From assembly GCA_031273285.1 (NCBI GenBank), contig JAISSE010000101.1, positions 1 to 5,558 on the forward strand: 5,558 nt of DNA. Direction: 5' to 3'. The notes under the pieces are model-generated. The model was not told where the DNA came from and made no database searches. It worked only from the letters and a program-made list of their open reading frames with translations. The position numbers and the translations under genes were made by a program. This stretch comes from Prevotellaceae bacterium (GTDB taxonomy: Bacteria; Bacteroidota; Bacteroidia; Bacteroidales; UBA932). Positions 1-5,558 of this stretch are shown one piece after another. Position 1 is the stretch's first letter. Each line of letters starts with the position of its first letter.

Positions 1-120
1 AACTCCTAAAAACTCAATTTTTCAAGGCAGACAAGATTTTTAAACCGGAGTTTACTAATTGTAAATGAGGATTTAAAAATTGAAGTCGAACGCCGAAAAA
101 GCAGTTTTTAGGAGTTCCCT
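1..120 (+). repeat. MITE-like imperfect palindrome, copy A (left edge cut by the window)
   Basis: The sequence can fold on itself almost end to end. Positions 1-14 are the exact reverse complement of 103-116, caattttt (15-22) pairs with aaaaattg (75-82), atttttaaa (36-44) pairs with tttaaaaat (72-80) as an alternative, and tttac/gtaaa (51-55/61-65) close a 5-nt loop. Its right end, 103-120 (agtttttaggagttccct), is the exact reverse complement of the left end of copy B (217-234), so the terminal repeat is at least 18 bp; the first four bases of copy A's left end lie outside the window. There is no coding capacity. This fits a small non-autonomous element or palindromic intergenic repeat, but no parent transposase is present and no target-site duplication can be read. 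Confidence 0.65.
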
Positions 121-216
121 AAAGCAATAAATCGCCAAAGGAGGTTTGGTGGATTATAAGGCGGCAAACACAGGAGGCGGTTTCAAAAGTAATTCGACAC
201 GCAGGCGACATATTAT
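121..216. other. Unassigned spacer between the two MITE-like copies
   Basis: Ninety-six bases separate the two palindromic elements. They are richer in G than the flanks (several aggnggt-type stretches). I see no open frame of useful length, no hairpin stronger than a few base pairs and no promoter. It may be the pre-insertion sequence, or the interior of an element bounded by the outward-facing 18-bp repeats at 103-120 and 217-234. Confidence 0.4.
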
Positions 217-328
217 AGGGAACTCCTAAAAACTCGATTTTTCAAGGCAGACAAGATTTTTAAACCGGAGTTTACTAATTGTAAATGAGGATTTAAAAAT
301 TGAAGTCCTGCCTTTCAGGCAGAGTTTG
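217..328 (+). repeat. MITE-like palindrome, copy B (right arm degenerate)
   Basis: Positions 221-307 match 1-87 at 86 of 87 bases, the one difference being 16/236 (a/g), in direct orientation. The left end 217-234 carries the full 18-bp terminal sequence. After 307 the two copies diverge. Here the right arm reads through the small hairpin at 308-322 into gagttt, which still partly mirrors the left arm, but the terminal ttttaggagttccct is missing. The right boundary near 328 is therefore approximate. Near-identity of the core next to divergent right arms suggests recent duplication or conversion of the core, or insertion followed by end loss. Confidence 0.6.
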
Positions 329-389
329 TCGGGGATGTTCCTGTCCGCAGGTCAAGACCTGCGGTTATGAAAATCAAGCCCTTCGGGCT
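308..389. repeat. Run of three small perfect hairpins
   Basis: There are three perfect inverted repeats in 82 bp. The first is ctgcct-ttc-aggcag (308-322), the second ccgcaggt-caag-acctgcgg (345-364) and the third agccc-ttc-gggct (377-389). None is followed by a clear T-tract on either strand, so they are not convincing terminators. They look like fragments of intergenic repeat families packed head to tail between the MITE-like copy B and the 74-bp repeat; the third overlaps the start of the latter. No small RNA or protein product is supported. Confidence 0.5.
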
Positions 390-458
390 ATCGCTACGCT
401 GAACGAAGGGTACATAGTCGTTACCTCTTACCATAGCACCTCAAAATAAGATTTAGCC
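385..458 (+). repeat. 74-bp interspersed repeat, left copy
   Basis: This copy aligns without gaps to the reverse complement of 5240-5313 at 63 of 74 positions. The first 24 bases differ once, the last 22 (from cacctc through gatttagcc) are identical, and nearly all changes fall in the middle 28. The match stops abruptly at both ends. The two copies point inward and enclose the whole three-gene unit plus its terminator and promoter. I cannot assign it to a named family. Conserved ends with a variable centre suggest a dispersed intergenic repeat rather than a decayed gene. Confidence 0.7.
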
Positions 459-511
459 TTGATTACATCCTTTGGACTTATCCGACCGATTTATCCGAAA
501 ACATTCGTTAC
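459..511. other. Intergenic remainder, nothing recognised
   Basis: AT-rich sequence between the left 74-bp repeat and the terminator T-tract. I see no gene, no promoter match and no repeat shared with the rest of the window. Confidence 0.5.
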
Positions 512-596
512 AAAAAAAACACGAAAAACACGGATTTTGATCGGATTTTTTTCTCACCCATAAAAAAATCCAGGATCATCCGTGTTTAAATTCGTG
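512..596 (-). terminator. Rho-independent terminator of the mutA-mutB-barrel unit
   Basis: Read on the minus strand this is a long hairpin followed by eight T's (complement of 512-519). The stem pairs ttcgtg (591-596) with cacgaa (520-525), atccgtgttt (578-587) with aaacacggat (526-535), and aaaaaaatcc (562-571) with ggattttttt (543-552). An internal loop interrupts it and the apical loop is 553-561. It starts 17 nt past the stop codon of the barrel gene. The T-tract exists only on the minus-strand side; on the plus strand the hairpin is preceded by A's and followed by mixed sequence, so it acts mainly on the leftward operon. Confidence 0.75.
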
Positions 597-612
597 CGTA
601 TGAAATGCTATC

Positions 613-1143
613 CTAAAATTTAAAGGCAACGCCTACGTTAATCAGGGATATATTGTTGCCTATTTCCGCCATCGCTGCAAAATTATCGAAAAAATAATAC
701 CGGGCGCCCACATAAGAACCCCAGGCAAAACCGCTTGAAGCGTAATGATCGTTTCCCGAAACGATATCATAACCAAGCATAAAACCTGCATAAGTATCTA
801 ATTTATCGACGAATTGATAATGGAACGAGCCTCTTGCACCGAATATCAGGTTGGAATATTTGTAAGATAACAGAGGCGCATTGTATTTCCGGCTTACATA
901 TCCGAAATCCACTCCCGCGCCTATTGATGCGTTTCCGTTTATCAGCCCGTCAACTATACCGTATTCTCCTGTTAATAAGATTGGAGGGGCAGTCATTTTC
1001 CATCCGTTTCCGGAATATGCGGAACTGAGAAACCCTGTGCTTAGACCGACAACCTTGTCCCCTTTGGCAAAAACCCTGTCCTGCGCAAAAGAAACCTGCA
1101 TCAGAGCAAAAAATGCGATAACTGTAAAAAATATTTTATTCAT
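613..1143 (-). CDS. Small outer-membrane beta-barrel protein
   Basis: A 176-aa secreted protein. I start at the ATG at 1143 because it gives a canonical signal peptide: MNK, a hydrophobic stretch at residues 4-15, then VSFA with likely cleavage after Ala20, leaving Gln21 as the mature N-terminus. An in-frame ATG at 1164 would add seven polar residues and leave only 3 nt after the mutB stop; it cannot be excluded. The mature 156 residues alternate Gly/aromatic-rich strands (GYVSRKY, YSNLIFGARGSFHYQF, YAGFMLGYDI, WGSYVGARYYF) with short polar turns and end in Phe (VAFKF), the usual C-terminal signal for outer-membrane insertion. Size and strand number suggest an 8-stranded barrel of the OmpW/opacity-like type. 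No specific substrate or role can be read. It follows mutB without a visible terminator or convincing promoter and is followed by a strong terminator, so it is probably the last gene of the mut transcript. Confidence 0.8.
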   Translation of the reverse strand: MNKIFFTVIAFFALMQVSFAQDRVFAKGDKVVGLSTGFLSSAYSGNGWKMTAPPILLTGEYGIVDGLINGNASIGAGVDFGYVSRKYNAPLLSYKYSNLIFGARGSFHYQFVDKLDTYAGFMLGYDIVSGNDHYASSGFAWGSYVGARYYFFDNFAAMAEIGNNISLINVGVAFKF

Positions 1144-1167
1144 TTCAAACTGTTTGACAATCATATT

Positions 1168-3297
1168 TTATTCGGTTAAAAGTAATTCAAGGATTTTAAC
1201 CGCGGCGGTTGAAACCGGCGTGCCGGGTCCGAATATTGCCGAGGCGCCCGAATCGTAAAGAAATCTATAGTCCTGAGCGGGAATCACGCCGCCCACAATG
1301 ACCAGAATATCTTCGCGACCAAGTTTTTTCAACTCGTCCAGAATCTGGGGAACCAGGGTTTTATGCCCGGCGGCAAGCGAGGATACGCCTACCACGTGAA
1401 CGTCGTTTTCCACCGCCTGTTTGGCGGCTTCGACGGGCGTCTGGAACAATGGACCCATATCGACGTCAAAGCCTATATCGGCATAACCCGTCGCTACAAC
1501 TTTTGCTCCGCGGTCATGTCCGTCCTGACCCAGTTTTGCAATCATAATACGCGGCTGACGTCCTTCCTTTTTTGCAAATTCGGCAGCCATTCCGCGGGCT
1601 TTTTCGAAGTTCGAATCGTTTTTCGATTCGGCTGAATATATTCCTGAATTCATACGTATAACGGCTTGATAACGACCTACTATTTTTTCACAGGCATCCG
1701 ATATTTCGCCAAGAGAAGCGCGTTTCCGTGCCGCATCTATAGCAAGCTCCAGCAGATTGCCCGTTTTTGTTTCCACTGCTTTGGTTATATTCGATAAAGC
1801 TGCCTGCACTTCCGTTTCGTTACGGTTTGCCTTCAACTGTCGCAAACGCTTGATCTGGGCTTCGCGCACCGCCGTATTGTCCACATCAAGGATATCAATA
1901 GGATCTTCTTTTTCAAGACGATATTTGTTGATACCGATAATCGTGTCCTGCCCCGAATCTATACGAGCCTGTTTACGTGCGGCAGCTTCTTCTATTCTGA
2001 GCTTCGGGAGACCTGTTTCGATAGCTTTTGCCATGCCTCCGAGTTTTTCGATTTCCCGGATATGTTCCCAGCCGCGCAAAGCCAGCGCCTGCGTCAGGCT
2101 TTCGATATAGTACGAGCCAGCCCAGGGGTCGACCGAACGGCAGATGTTTGTTTCTTCCTGCAAGTATATCTGTGTGTTACGTGCGATACGCGCCGAAAAA
2201 TCGGTAGGCAATGCGATAGCTTCGTCCAAAGCGTTCGTATGCAGCGATTGAGTATGCCCCAAAGCCGCAGCCATGGCTTCGACACATGTGCGGGCGACAT
2301 TATTGAACGGATCCTGCTCGGTCAGGCTCCAGCCCGAAGTCTGAGAGTGCGTCCGCAACGACATCGATTTGGGATTTTTGGGTTCGAATGTCTTGACAAT
2401 TTTAGCCCACAGCATACGCGCCGCCCTCATTTTTGCTATTTCCATGAAATGATTCATACCCACAGCCCAGAAAAACGACAGACGCGGGGCAAACTCATCG
2501 ACTGTCATACCTGCATTTACGCCCGTACGCAGATATTCAAGACCGTCGGCAAGAGTGTAAGCCATTTCGATATCGCAGGTTGCGCCCGCTTCCTGCATGT
2601 GATACCCCGAAATGGAGATGGAATTGAATTTCGGCATATTTTTAGCCGTATACGCAAAAATATCTCCGATTATGCGCATCGAAAATTCGGGCGGATAGAT
2701 ATATGTATTGCGCACCATAAATTCTTTCAGAATATCGTTCTGGATGGTGCCGCTAAGCTGTTCCAGCGTACAGCCCTGTTCCAGACCCGCAACGACATAG
2801 AAAGCCAGCACGGGCAGCACGGCTCCGTTCATTGTCATCGACACCGACATCTTGTCCAGGGGTATCTGGTCGAAAAGTATCTTCATGTCTTCCACGCTGC
2901 AAATGGAAACGCCCGCCTTACCGACATCGCCGACAACACGCGGATGATCGGCGTCGTAACCGCGGTGAGTGGCAAGGTCGAAAGCCACGGACAGCCCTTT
3001 TTGTCCCGCAGCCAGATTGCGGCGATAGAATGCATTGGATTCTTCGGCTGTCGAAAATCCGGCATACTGCCGTACCGTCCACGGACGCATGACATACATG
3101 GTGCTGTAGGGTCCGCGCAGATATGGCGGCAATCCTGCCGCATAGCTCAAATGTTCCATTCCTTCAAGGTCTTCGGCACTGTATGTGCCTTTGACATGAA
3201 TCTGTTCGGGGGTCATGAATCCCGATTGTGTTTTTCCGCCACAACCGGTTACCGGAGAATGGCTTTCGTATGATATATTTGTAAATTTCGGTCTCAT
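1168..3297 (-). CDS. mutB: Methylmalonyl-CoA mutase large (catalytic) subunit
   Basis: 709 aa, full length for the family. It catalyses the adenosylcobalamin-dependent, radical interconversion of succinyl-CoA and (R)-methylmalonyl-CoA in the cytoplasm as a heterodimer with MutA. In Bacteroidetes this usually serves succinate-to-propionate fermentation. The N-terminal TIM barrel spans roughly residues 30-540, and the C-terminal cobalamin-binding Rossmann-like domain runs from about 578 to the end. The base-off motif DxHxxG is Asp592-Gly-His594-Asp-Arg-Gly597, followed by SxL (Ser639-Leu641) and GG (Gly669-Gly670). By family alignment to the Propionibacterium enzyme, Arg71, Tyr78, Arg196, Tyr232, His233 and Lys588 match the substrate and radical-handling residues Arg82, Tyr89, Arg207, Tyr243, His244 and Lys604. 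All are intact, so it should be active. The start ATG is one nucleotide after the mutA stop, which suggests translational coupling. The MRPKFTNI N-terminus is usual for Bacteroidetes MutB. Confidence 0.97.
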   Translation of the reverse strand: MRPKFTNISYESHSPVTGCGGKTQSGFMTPEQIHVKGTYSAEDLEGMEHLSYAAGLPPYLRGPYSTMYVMRPWTVRQYAGFSTAEESNAFYRRNLAAGQKGLSVAFDLATHRGYDADHPRVVGDVGKAGVSICSVEDMKILFDQIPLDKMSVSMTMNGAVLPVLAFYVVAGLEQGCTLEQLSGTIQNDILKEFMVRNTYIYPPEFSMRIIGDIFAYTAKNMPKFNSISISGYHMQEAGATCDIEMAYTLADGLEYLRTGVNAGMTVDEFAPRLSFFWAVGMNHFMEIAKMRAARMLWAKIVKTFEPKNPKSMSLRTHSQTSGWSLTEQDPFNNVARTCVEAMAAALGHTQSLHTNALDEAIALPTDFSARIARNTQIYLQEETNICRSVDPWAGSYYIESLTQALALRGWEHIREIEKLGGMAKAIETGLPKLRIEEAAARKQARIDSGQDTIIGINKYRLEKEDPIDILDVDNTAVREAQIKRLRQLKANRNETEVQAALSNITKAVETKTGNLLELAIDAARKRASLGEISDACEKIVGRYQAVIRMNSGIYSAESKNDSNFEKARGMAAEFAKKEGRQPRIMIAKLGQDGHDRGAKVVATGYADIGFDVDMGPLFQTPVEAAKQAVENDVHVVGVSSLAAGHKTLVPQILDELKKLGREDILVIVGGVIPAQDYRFLYDSGASAIFGPGTPVSTAAVKILELLLTE

Positions 3298-3298
3298 A

Positions 3299-5170
3299 TT
3301 ATTTAATGCCTAATTTTAGTTGATACTCTTTCAGTGTTTCCAGGACGTTCGACTTGATACTTATAAAATTATTGATGCCTTTGGCTTCCAGATCCGGTCG
3401 GCACGCGGGGTCTCCGGCGACTGCGACGATAGCCTTTCCCGCAAGTTTTTCGCTGATTACGGGAACCGCGTCGGCATATTCGTCATCCGAACTGCATGCA
3501 ACCACAATATCCGCGCCTGCTTTCAATGCCGCTTCAACACCCTCGTTTATATCGGCAAAGCGGTTGTTGTCCCGAACTTCAAACCCTGCAACGGCAAAGA
3601 AATTGCACGAGAATTGCGCTCTCGCCCTGCACATCGACAGGTTGCCGAAAGTCAGCATAAAAACCACGGGCGTTTTGCCCGCGCGTTCGGTTCTCATTCT
3701 CAACTTTTCGAAAGCTTCCGCCCCGCGGTAAATCCTGATCGGCTCAACGATTTGTTTGCCGTCGTTTGCATCTCCGCAGCAGCAGCAGGACATTGATGCC
3801 TGTTCTTCAAGAACTTTATCACTCAGTTTTTCCGTAAAGTTGGGATACTGATTTGTTCCGAGCAGAATATCGCGACGTGTGGCGATGTTAAAATCCTTTT
3901 TTTGAGCCGCCGTTCTGATCATGTCCTGTATAAATCCTTCCTCCAGGGACTTGAGATAGCCGCCTTTGCCTTCGATTTCGGTAAACAGTTTCCACGCTTC
4001 GTTTGCGATGGACGCCGTAAGGCTTTCGATATAGTAAGAGCCGGCGGAAGGGTCGGTAACACGATCCAGATAAGCCTCTTCTTTAAGCAGCAGCTGGGTA
4101 TTGCGGGCTATGCGGCTTGAAAACTCGTCTTTCGGAGCATAAGGCGTGTTGAATGGAGTAACTTCCAGCGAATCAACGCCCGCCAAAGCCGCCGACATTG
4201 CTTCCGTCGTGCCTCTCAGCATGTTGACATAAGGGTCGTAGATTGTCTGATTCCATTCCGACGTTACGGCATGTATTCTGATTCCGGCGATGGCGTCCGA
4301 ACCGCCGTAATGTCTAACGACTTGAGACCAAAGCAGACGCGCTGCCCTGAATTTTGCTATTTCCATGAAATAATTCGGACCTGTGGCGAAAGTAAATCTT
4401 AGCCGGGCAACTATTTCGTTGGTAATTAACCCCAAATCGGTCAGGTGGGTCAGATATTCGCTGCCCATCGACAGACCGAGCGCAAGTTCCTGGACTATTG
4501 TCGAACCGGCATTGTGGTATATGTAGGGACTGACCCCGATAACCCTGTATTTCGGAAGCGGTTTGCTTGTTTCAACCAGTGATTTTGCGGTTGCAAAAGC
4601 GGTTTCCCGACAGAAATTGCCGGAGAGAGTCAGCTGTCGCAGAGGGTCGTAGTCGATAGAGCCTTCGATTGCGTTGACGTCCCAGCCTTCGGACTGTACC
4701 TTTGCAATAACCTGCCGAAGGGTTTTCGGAGCGCTTTTGCAGCAGCAGGGTCCGAAATTGGTTTCGATACAGGGAAATGCAATTTCCTTGGTCAGCACGT
4801 TGAAATCCCCGTCGGAAAGACCTTCGTTCCCGATTCTGTAGGTGATGGAATTGACGCCTTTCATTAGAATCGACAATATCAGGCTATTGTCCGCGGAAAC
4901 GCCACGACTGTCGGGTTCGACTGTCTGGGATACTTTCCAGTTGTTATCACAACGGACACCTCTTACATAAGGAAACACCCCCGGTGCATACTTGAGATGC
5001 TGCAAATTTTCGAGATTTGCAGCGCTGTAAAACGGACGAACATTGAATCCTTCGGGTGTCTTCCAGACTAATTTCTTCTCATAGTCGGCGCCCTTCAAAT
5101 CCTTGACAATAACCTCATCCCACTGTTCTGCCGTTATAGGTGGAAATTCGGCAAATAATTTCTGAGCCAT
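3299..5170 (-). CDS. mutA: Methylmalonyl-CoA mutase small (non-catalytic) subunit
   Basis: 623 aa. It is the structural partner of MutB, clearly paralogous to it (compare SSRIARNTQ and [13 protein letters not shown], residues 351-385, with MutB), with a TIM-barrel region at about 10-450 and a degenerate cobalamin-type domain at about 500-623. The cofactor motif is gone: MutB Asp592, His594 and Gly597 align with Leu511, Met513 and Ala516, and Lys588 with Thr507. Catalytic His233 aligns with Ile217. This is normal for MutA. I choose the ATG at 5170 ([13 protein letters not shown]) because an in-frame upstream ATG at 5233 lies upstream of the promoter and adds 21 residues without family likeness. 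Odd features are a Cys3 run (142-144) and a Cys4 run (462-465, in the interdomain linker), both encoded by perfect TGC repeats. It is the first gene of the operon; its stop is separated from the mutB start by one base. Confidence 0.96.
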   Translation of the reverse strand: MAQKLFAEFPPITAEQWDEVIVKDLKGADYEKKLVWKTPEGFNVRPFYSAANLENLQHLKYAPGVFPYVRGVRCDNNWKVSQTVEPDSRGVSADNSLILSILMKGVNSITYRIGNEGLSDGDFNVLTKEIAFPCIETNFGPCCCKSAPKTLRQVIAKVQSEGWDVNAIEGSIDYDPLRQLTLSGNFCRETAFATAKSLVETSKPLPKYRVIGVSPYIYHNAGSTIVQELALGLSMGSEYLTHLTDLGLITNEIVARLRFTFATGPNYFMEIAKFRAARLLWSQVVRHYGGSDAIAGIRIHAVTSEWNQTIYDPYVNMLRGTTEAMSAALAGVDSLEVTPFNTPYAPKDEFSSRIARNTQLLLKEEAYLDRVTDPSAGSYYIESLTASIANEAWKLFTEIEGKGGYLKSLEEGFIQDMIRTAAQKKDFNIATRRDILLGTNQYPNFTEKLSDKVLEEQASMSCCCCGDANDGKQIVEPIRIYRGAEAFEKLRMRTERAGKTPVVFMLTFGNLSMCRARAQFSCNFFAVAGFEVRDNNRFADINEGVEAALKAGADIVVACSSDDEYADAVPVISEKLAGKAIVAVAGDPACRPDLEAKGINNFISIKSNVLETLKEYQLKLGIK

Positions 5171-5194
5171 ATTTTTAATACAATTTTGCGGCGG

Positions 5195-5226
5195 CAAAGA
5201 TAATACTTTTTTTAGTACATGACAAA
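5195..5226 (-). promoter_or_regulatory. Bacteroidetes-type promoter for mutA
   Basis: On the minus strand the -33 element TTTG (5226-5223) is followed after exactly 20 bp by TATCTTTG (5202-5195), a perfect match to the primary sigma-factor consensus TTTG-N19-21-TAnnTTTG known from Bacteroides. Transcription should start near 5190, giving a leader of about 20 nt before the ATG at 5170. That leader is A-rich just before the start (attaaaaat) and carries no Shine-Dalgarno sequence, as is usual in the phylum. It is too short for a cobalamin riboswitch. The box lies 13 bp from the inner edge of the right 74-bp repeat. Confidence 0.85.
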
Positions 5227-5239
5227 AAAACAAATTTTC

Positions 5240-5313
5240 GGCTAAATCTTATTTTGAGGTGATATGGATGGAGATGACGACTGCGTTCTCTTCGTTCTGC
5301 GTAGCGATAGCCC
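5240..5313 (-). repeat. 74-bp interspersed repeat, right copy
   Basis: Inverted partner of 385-458 (63/74 identical, no gaps). It lies directly upstream of the mutA promoter, ending 13 bp before the -33 box, and is oriented toward the operon as the left copy is. An open frame at 5372-5175 on the minus strand is built largely from this repeat plus the promoter region and is not a believable gene. A regulatory role for this copy is possible from its position, but the left copy lies downstream of the terminator, which argues against a promoter-specific function for the family. Confidence 0.7.
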
Positions 5314-5368
5314 AAATCGCTTAGTGATGAAAAATATATAACTTGTAATGGTCTGCATTTACCGGATT

Positions 5369-5511
5369 GCATTCCGTCAGGAATGCCTCGCTCGGTAGAA
5401 AAAAGATACCACCGCTATTTCTGCATCCTGTCAGGGATGCATCCTTAACAGGATGCAGGGATTGGAGAGGTGTATTCCATTCTACCGAGCGATACATCCC
5501 TGACGGGATGT
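5369..5511. repeat. REP-like (BIME-like) cluster of four hairpins inside a 32-bp inverted repeat
   Basis: Outer arms 5369-5400 and 5480-5511 are inverted copies matching at 27 of 32 positions, including 13 perfect bases (tcgctcggtagaa / ttctaccgagcga). Each arm ends in its own hairpin: gcattcc-gtca-ggaatgc (5369-5386) and acatccc-tgac-gggatgt (5494-5511). Between them are two more units of the same type, tgcatcc-tgtcag-ggatgca (5422-5441) and gcatcc-ttaaca-ggatgc (5439-5456), which can also pair with each other as ctgcatcctgt/acaggatgcag (5421-5431/5448-5458). Short GC-containing palindromes in alternating orientation in an intergenic space are the hallmark of REP/BIME elements. No RAYT-type transposase gene is in the window. 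Confidence 0.75.
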
Positions 5512-5558
5512 AAGACTTGCAAAATTTAATCATTATATGTTATTTATTTCACGTTCCT
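5512..5558. other. AT-rich end of window, nothing recognised
   Basis: The sequence turns strongly AT-rich after the REP-like cluster. It could precede a gene beyond the right edge, but I find no match to the TTTG / TAnnTTTG promoter pattern on the plus strand and no start codon with a useful frame. Confidence 0.4.

Noticed and set aside
1..307. CRISPR-like direct repeats
   Set aside because: Only two copies of 87 bp with a 133-bp interval and internal dyad symmetry; this is not the regular short repeat-spacer pattern of CRISPR, and no cas genes are present.
1171..1240. Separate promoter for the barrel gene within the 3' end of mutB
   Set aside because: The best candidate, TACTTTTA (complement of 1177-1184), misses the last consensus base and has no TTTG at 19-21 bp upstream.
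2062..3273. 403-codon open frame on the plus strand, opposite mutB
   Set aside because: It lies wholly antisense to a gene with intact family motifs throughout. Its predicted protein is rich in His, Arg, Cys and Gln with no recognisable domain, and it has no promoter match. Codon bias of mutB explains the lack of stops.
3298..3298. Possible frameshift or fusion at the mutA/mutB junction
   Set aside because: Both frames are complete: mutA ends in TAA, one T follows, then the mutB ATG begins a canonical N-terminus. It is a normal tight gene junction.
5171..5233. N-terminal extension of MutA from the ATG at 5233
   Set aside because: That ATG is upstream of both promoter boxes, and the 21 added residues are unlike MutA N-termini. 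The ATG at 5170 gives the expected beginning.
5171..5340. Cobalamin riboswitch upstream of mutA
   Set aside because: No B12-box-like sequence is visible, and the space between the predicted start of transcription and the ATG is about 20 nt.
5175..5372. 65-codon minus-strand open frame upstream of mutA
   Set aside because: It is made from the right 74-bp repeat and runs through the mutA promoter boxes. Its start lies within the flanking repeat region and it has no protein-like features.
5321..5533. 70-codon minus-strand open frame (MIKFCKSYIPSG...)
   Set aside because: It is translated almost entirely from the REP-like hairpin cluster, so its sequence reflects the repeat and not a conserved protein; no promoter or homologous motif.

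Overview
The window suggests a member of Bacteroidetes, probably Bacteroidales. Three things point there. The mutA promoter has the phylum-specific layout TTTG, 20 bp, TAnnTTTG. None of the three genes has a Shine-Dalgarno sequence, and A/T-rich sequence precedes the starts instead. The genes are the heterodimeric methylmalonyl-CoA mutase (small MutA, large MutB) typical of propionate-forming Bacteroidetes, plus a short outer-membrane beta-barrel protein. I cannot name a species.

Layout: positions 1-612 hold no gene. They contain two tandem copies of a MITE-like imperfect palindrome (1-120 and 217 to about 328), a run of small perfect hairpins (308-389), one copy of a 74-bp repeat (385-458), and a strong minus-strand terminator (512-596). 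Positions 613-5170 hold three minus-strand genes, transcribed right to left in the order mutA (5170-3299), mutB (3297-1168) and a small outer-membrane beta-barrel gene (1143-613). The mutA/mutB gap is 1 nt, the mutB/barrel gap is 24 nt, and I see no terminator between them. Positions 5171-5558 hold the mutA promoter (5195-5226), a second, inverted copy of the 74-bp repeat (5240-5313), and a cluster of four REP-like hairpins inside a 32-bp inverted repeat (5369-5511).

Function: MutA and MutB together form the adenosylcobalamin-dependent enzyme that interconverts succinyl-CoA and (R)-methylmalonyl-CoA, a central step of the succinate-propionate route. MutB keeps the cobalamin-binding DxHxxG motif and the catalytic Tyr/His/Arg residues. 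MutA has lost them, as expected for the non-catalytic partner. Epimerase, decarboxylase/carboxylase and the MeaB chaperone are not in the window. The third gene is probably read through from the mut promoter, but its link to the mutase is unexplained.

The metabolic genes are ordinary. The less expected material is the repeat architecture: inverted 74-bp copies bracketing the whole transcription unit, the MITE-like tandem pair, and the REP-like cluster. The Cys3 and Cys4 runs encoded by TGC repeats in MutA also stand out. I found no convincing new defence, mobile or regulatory system here.
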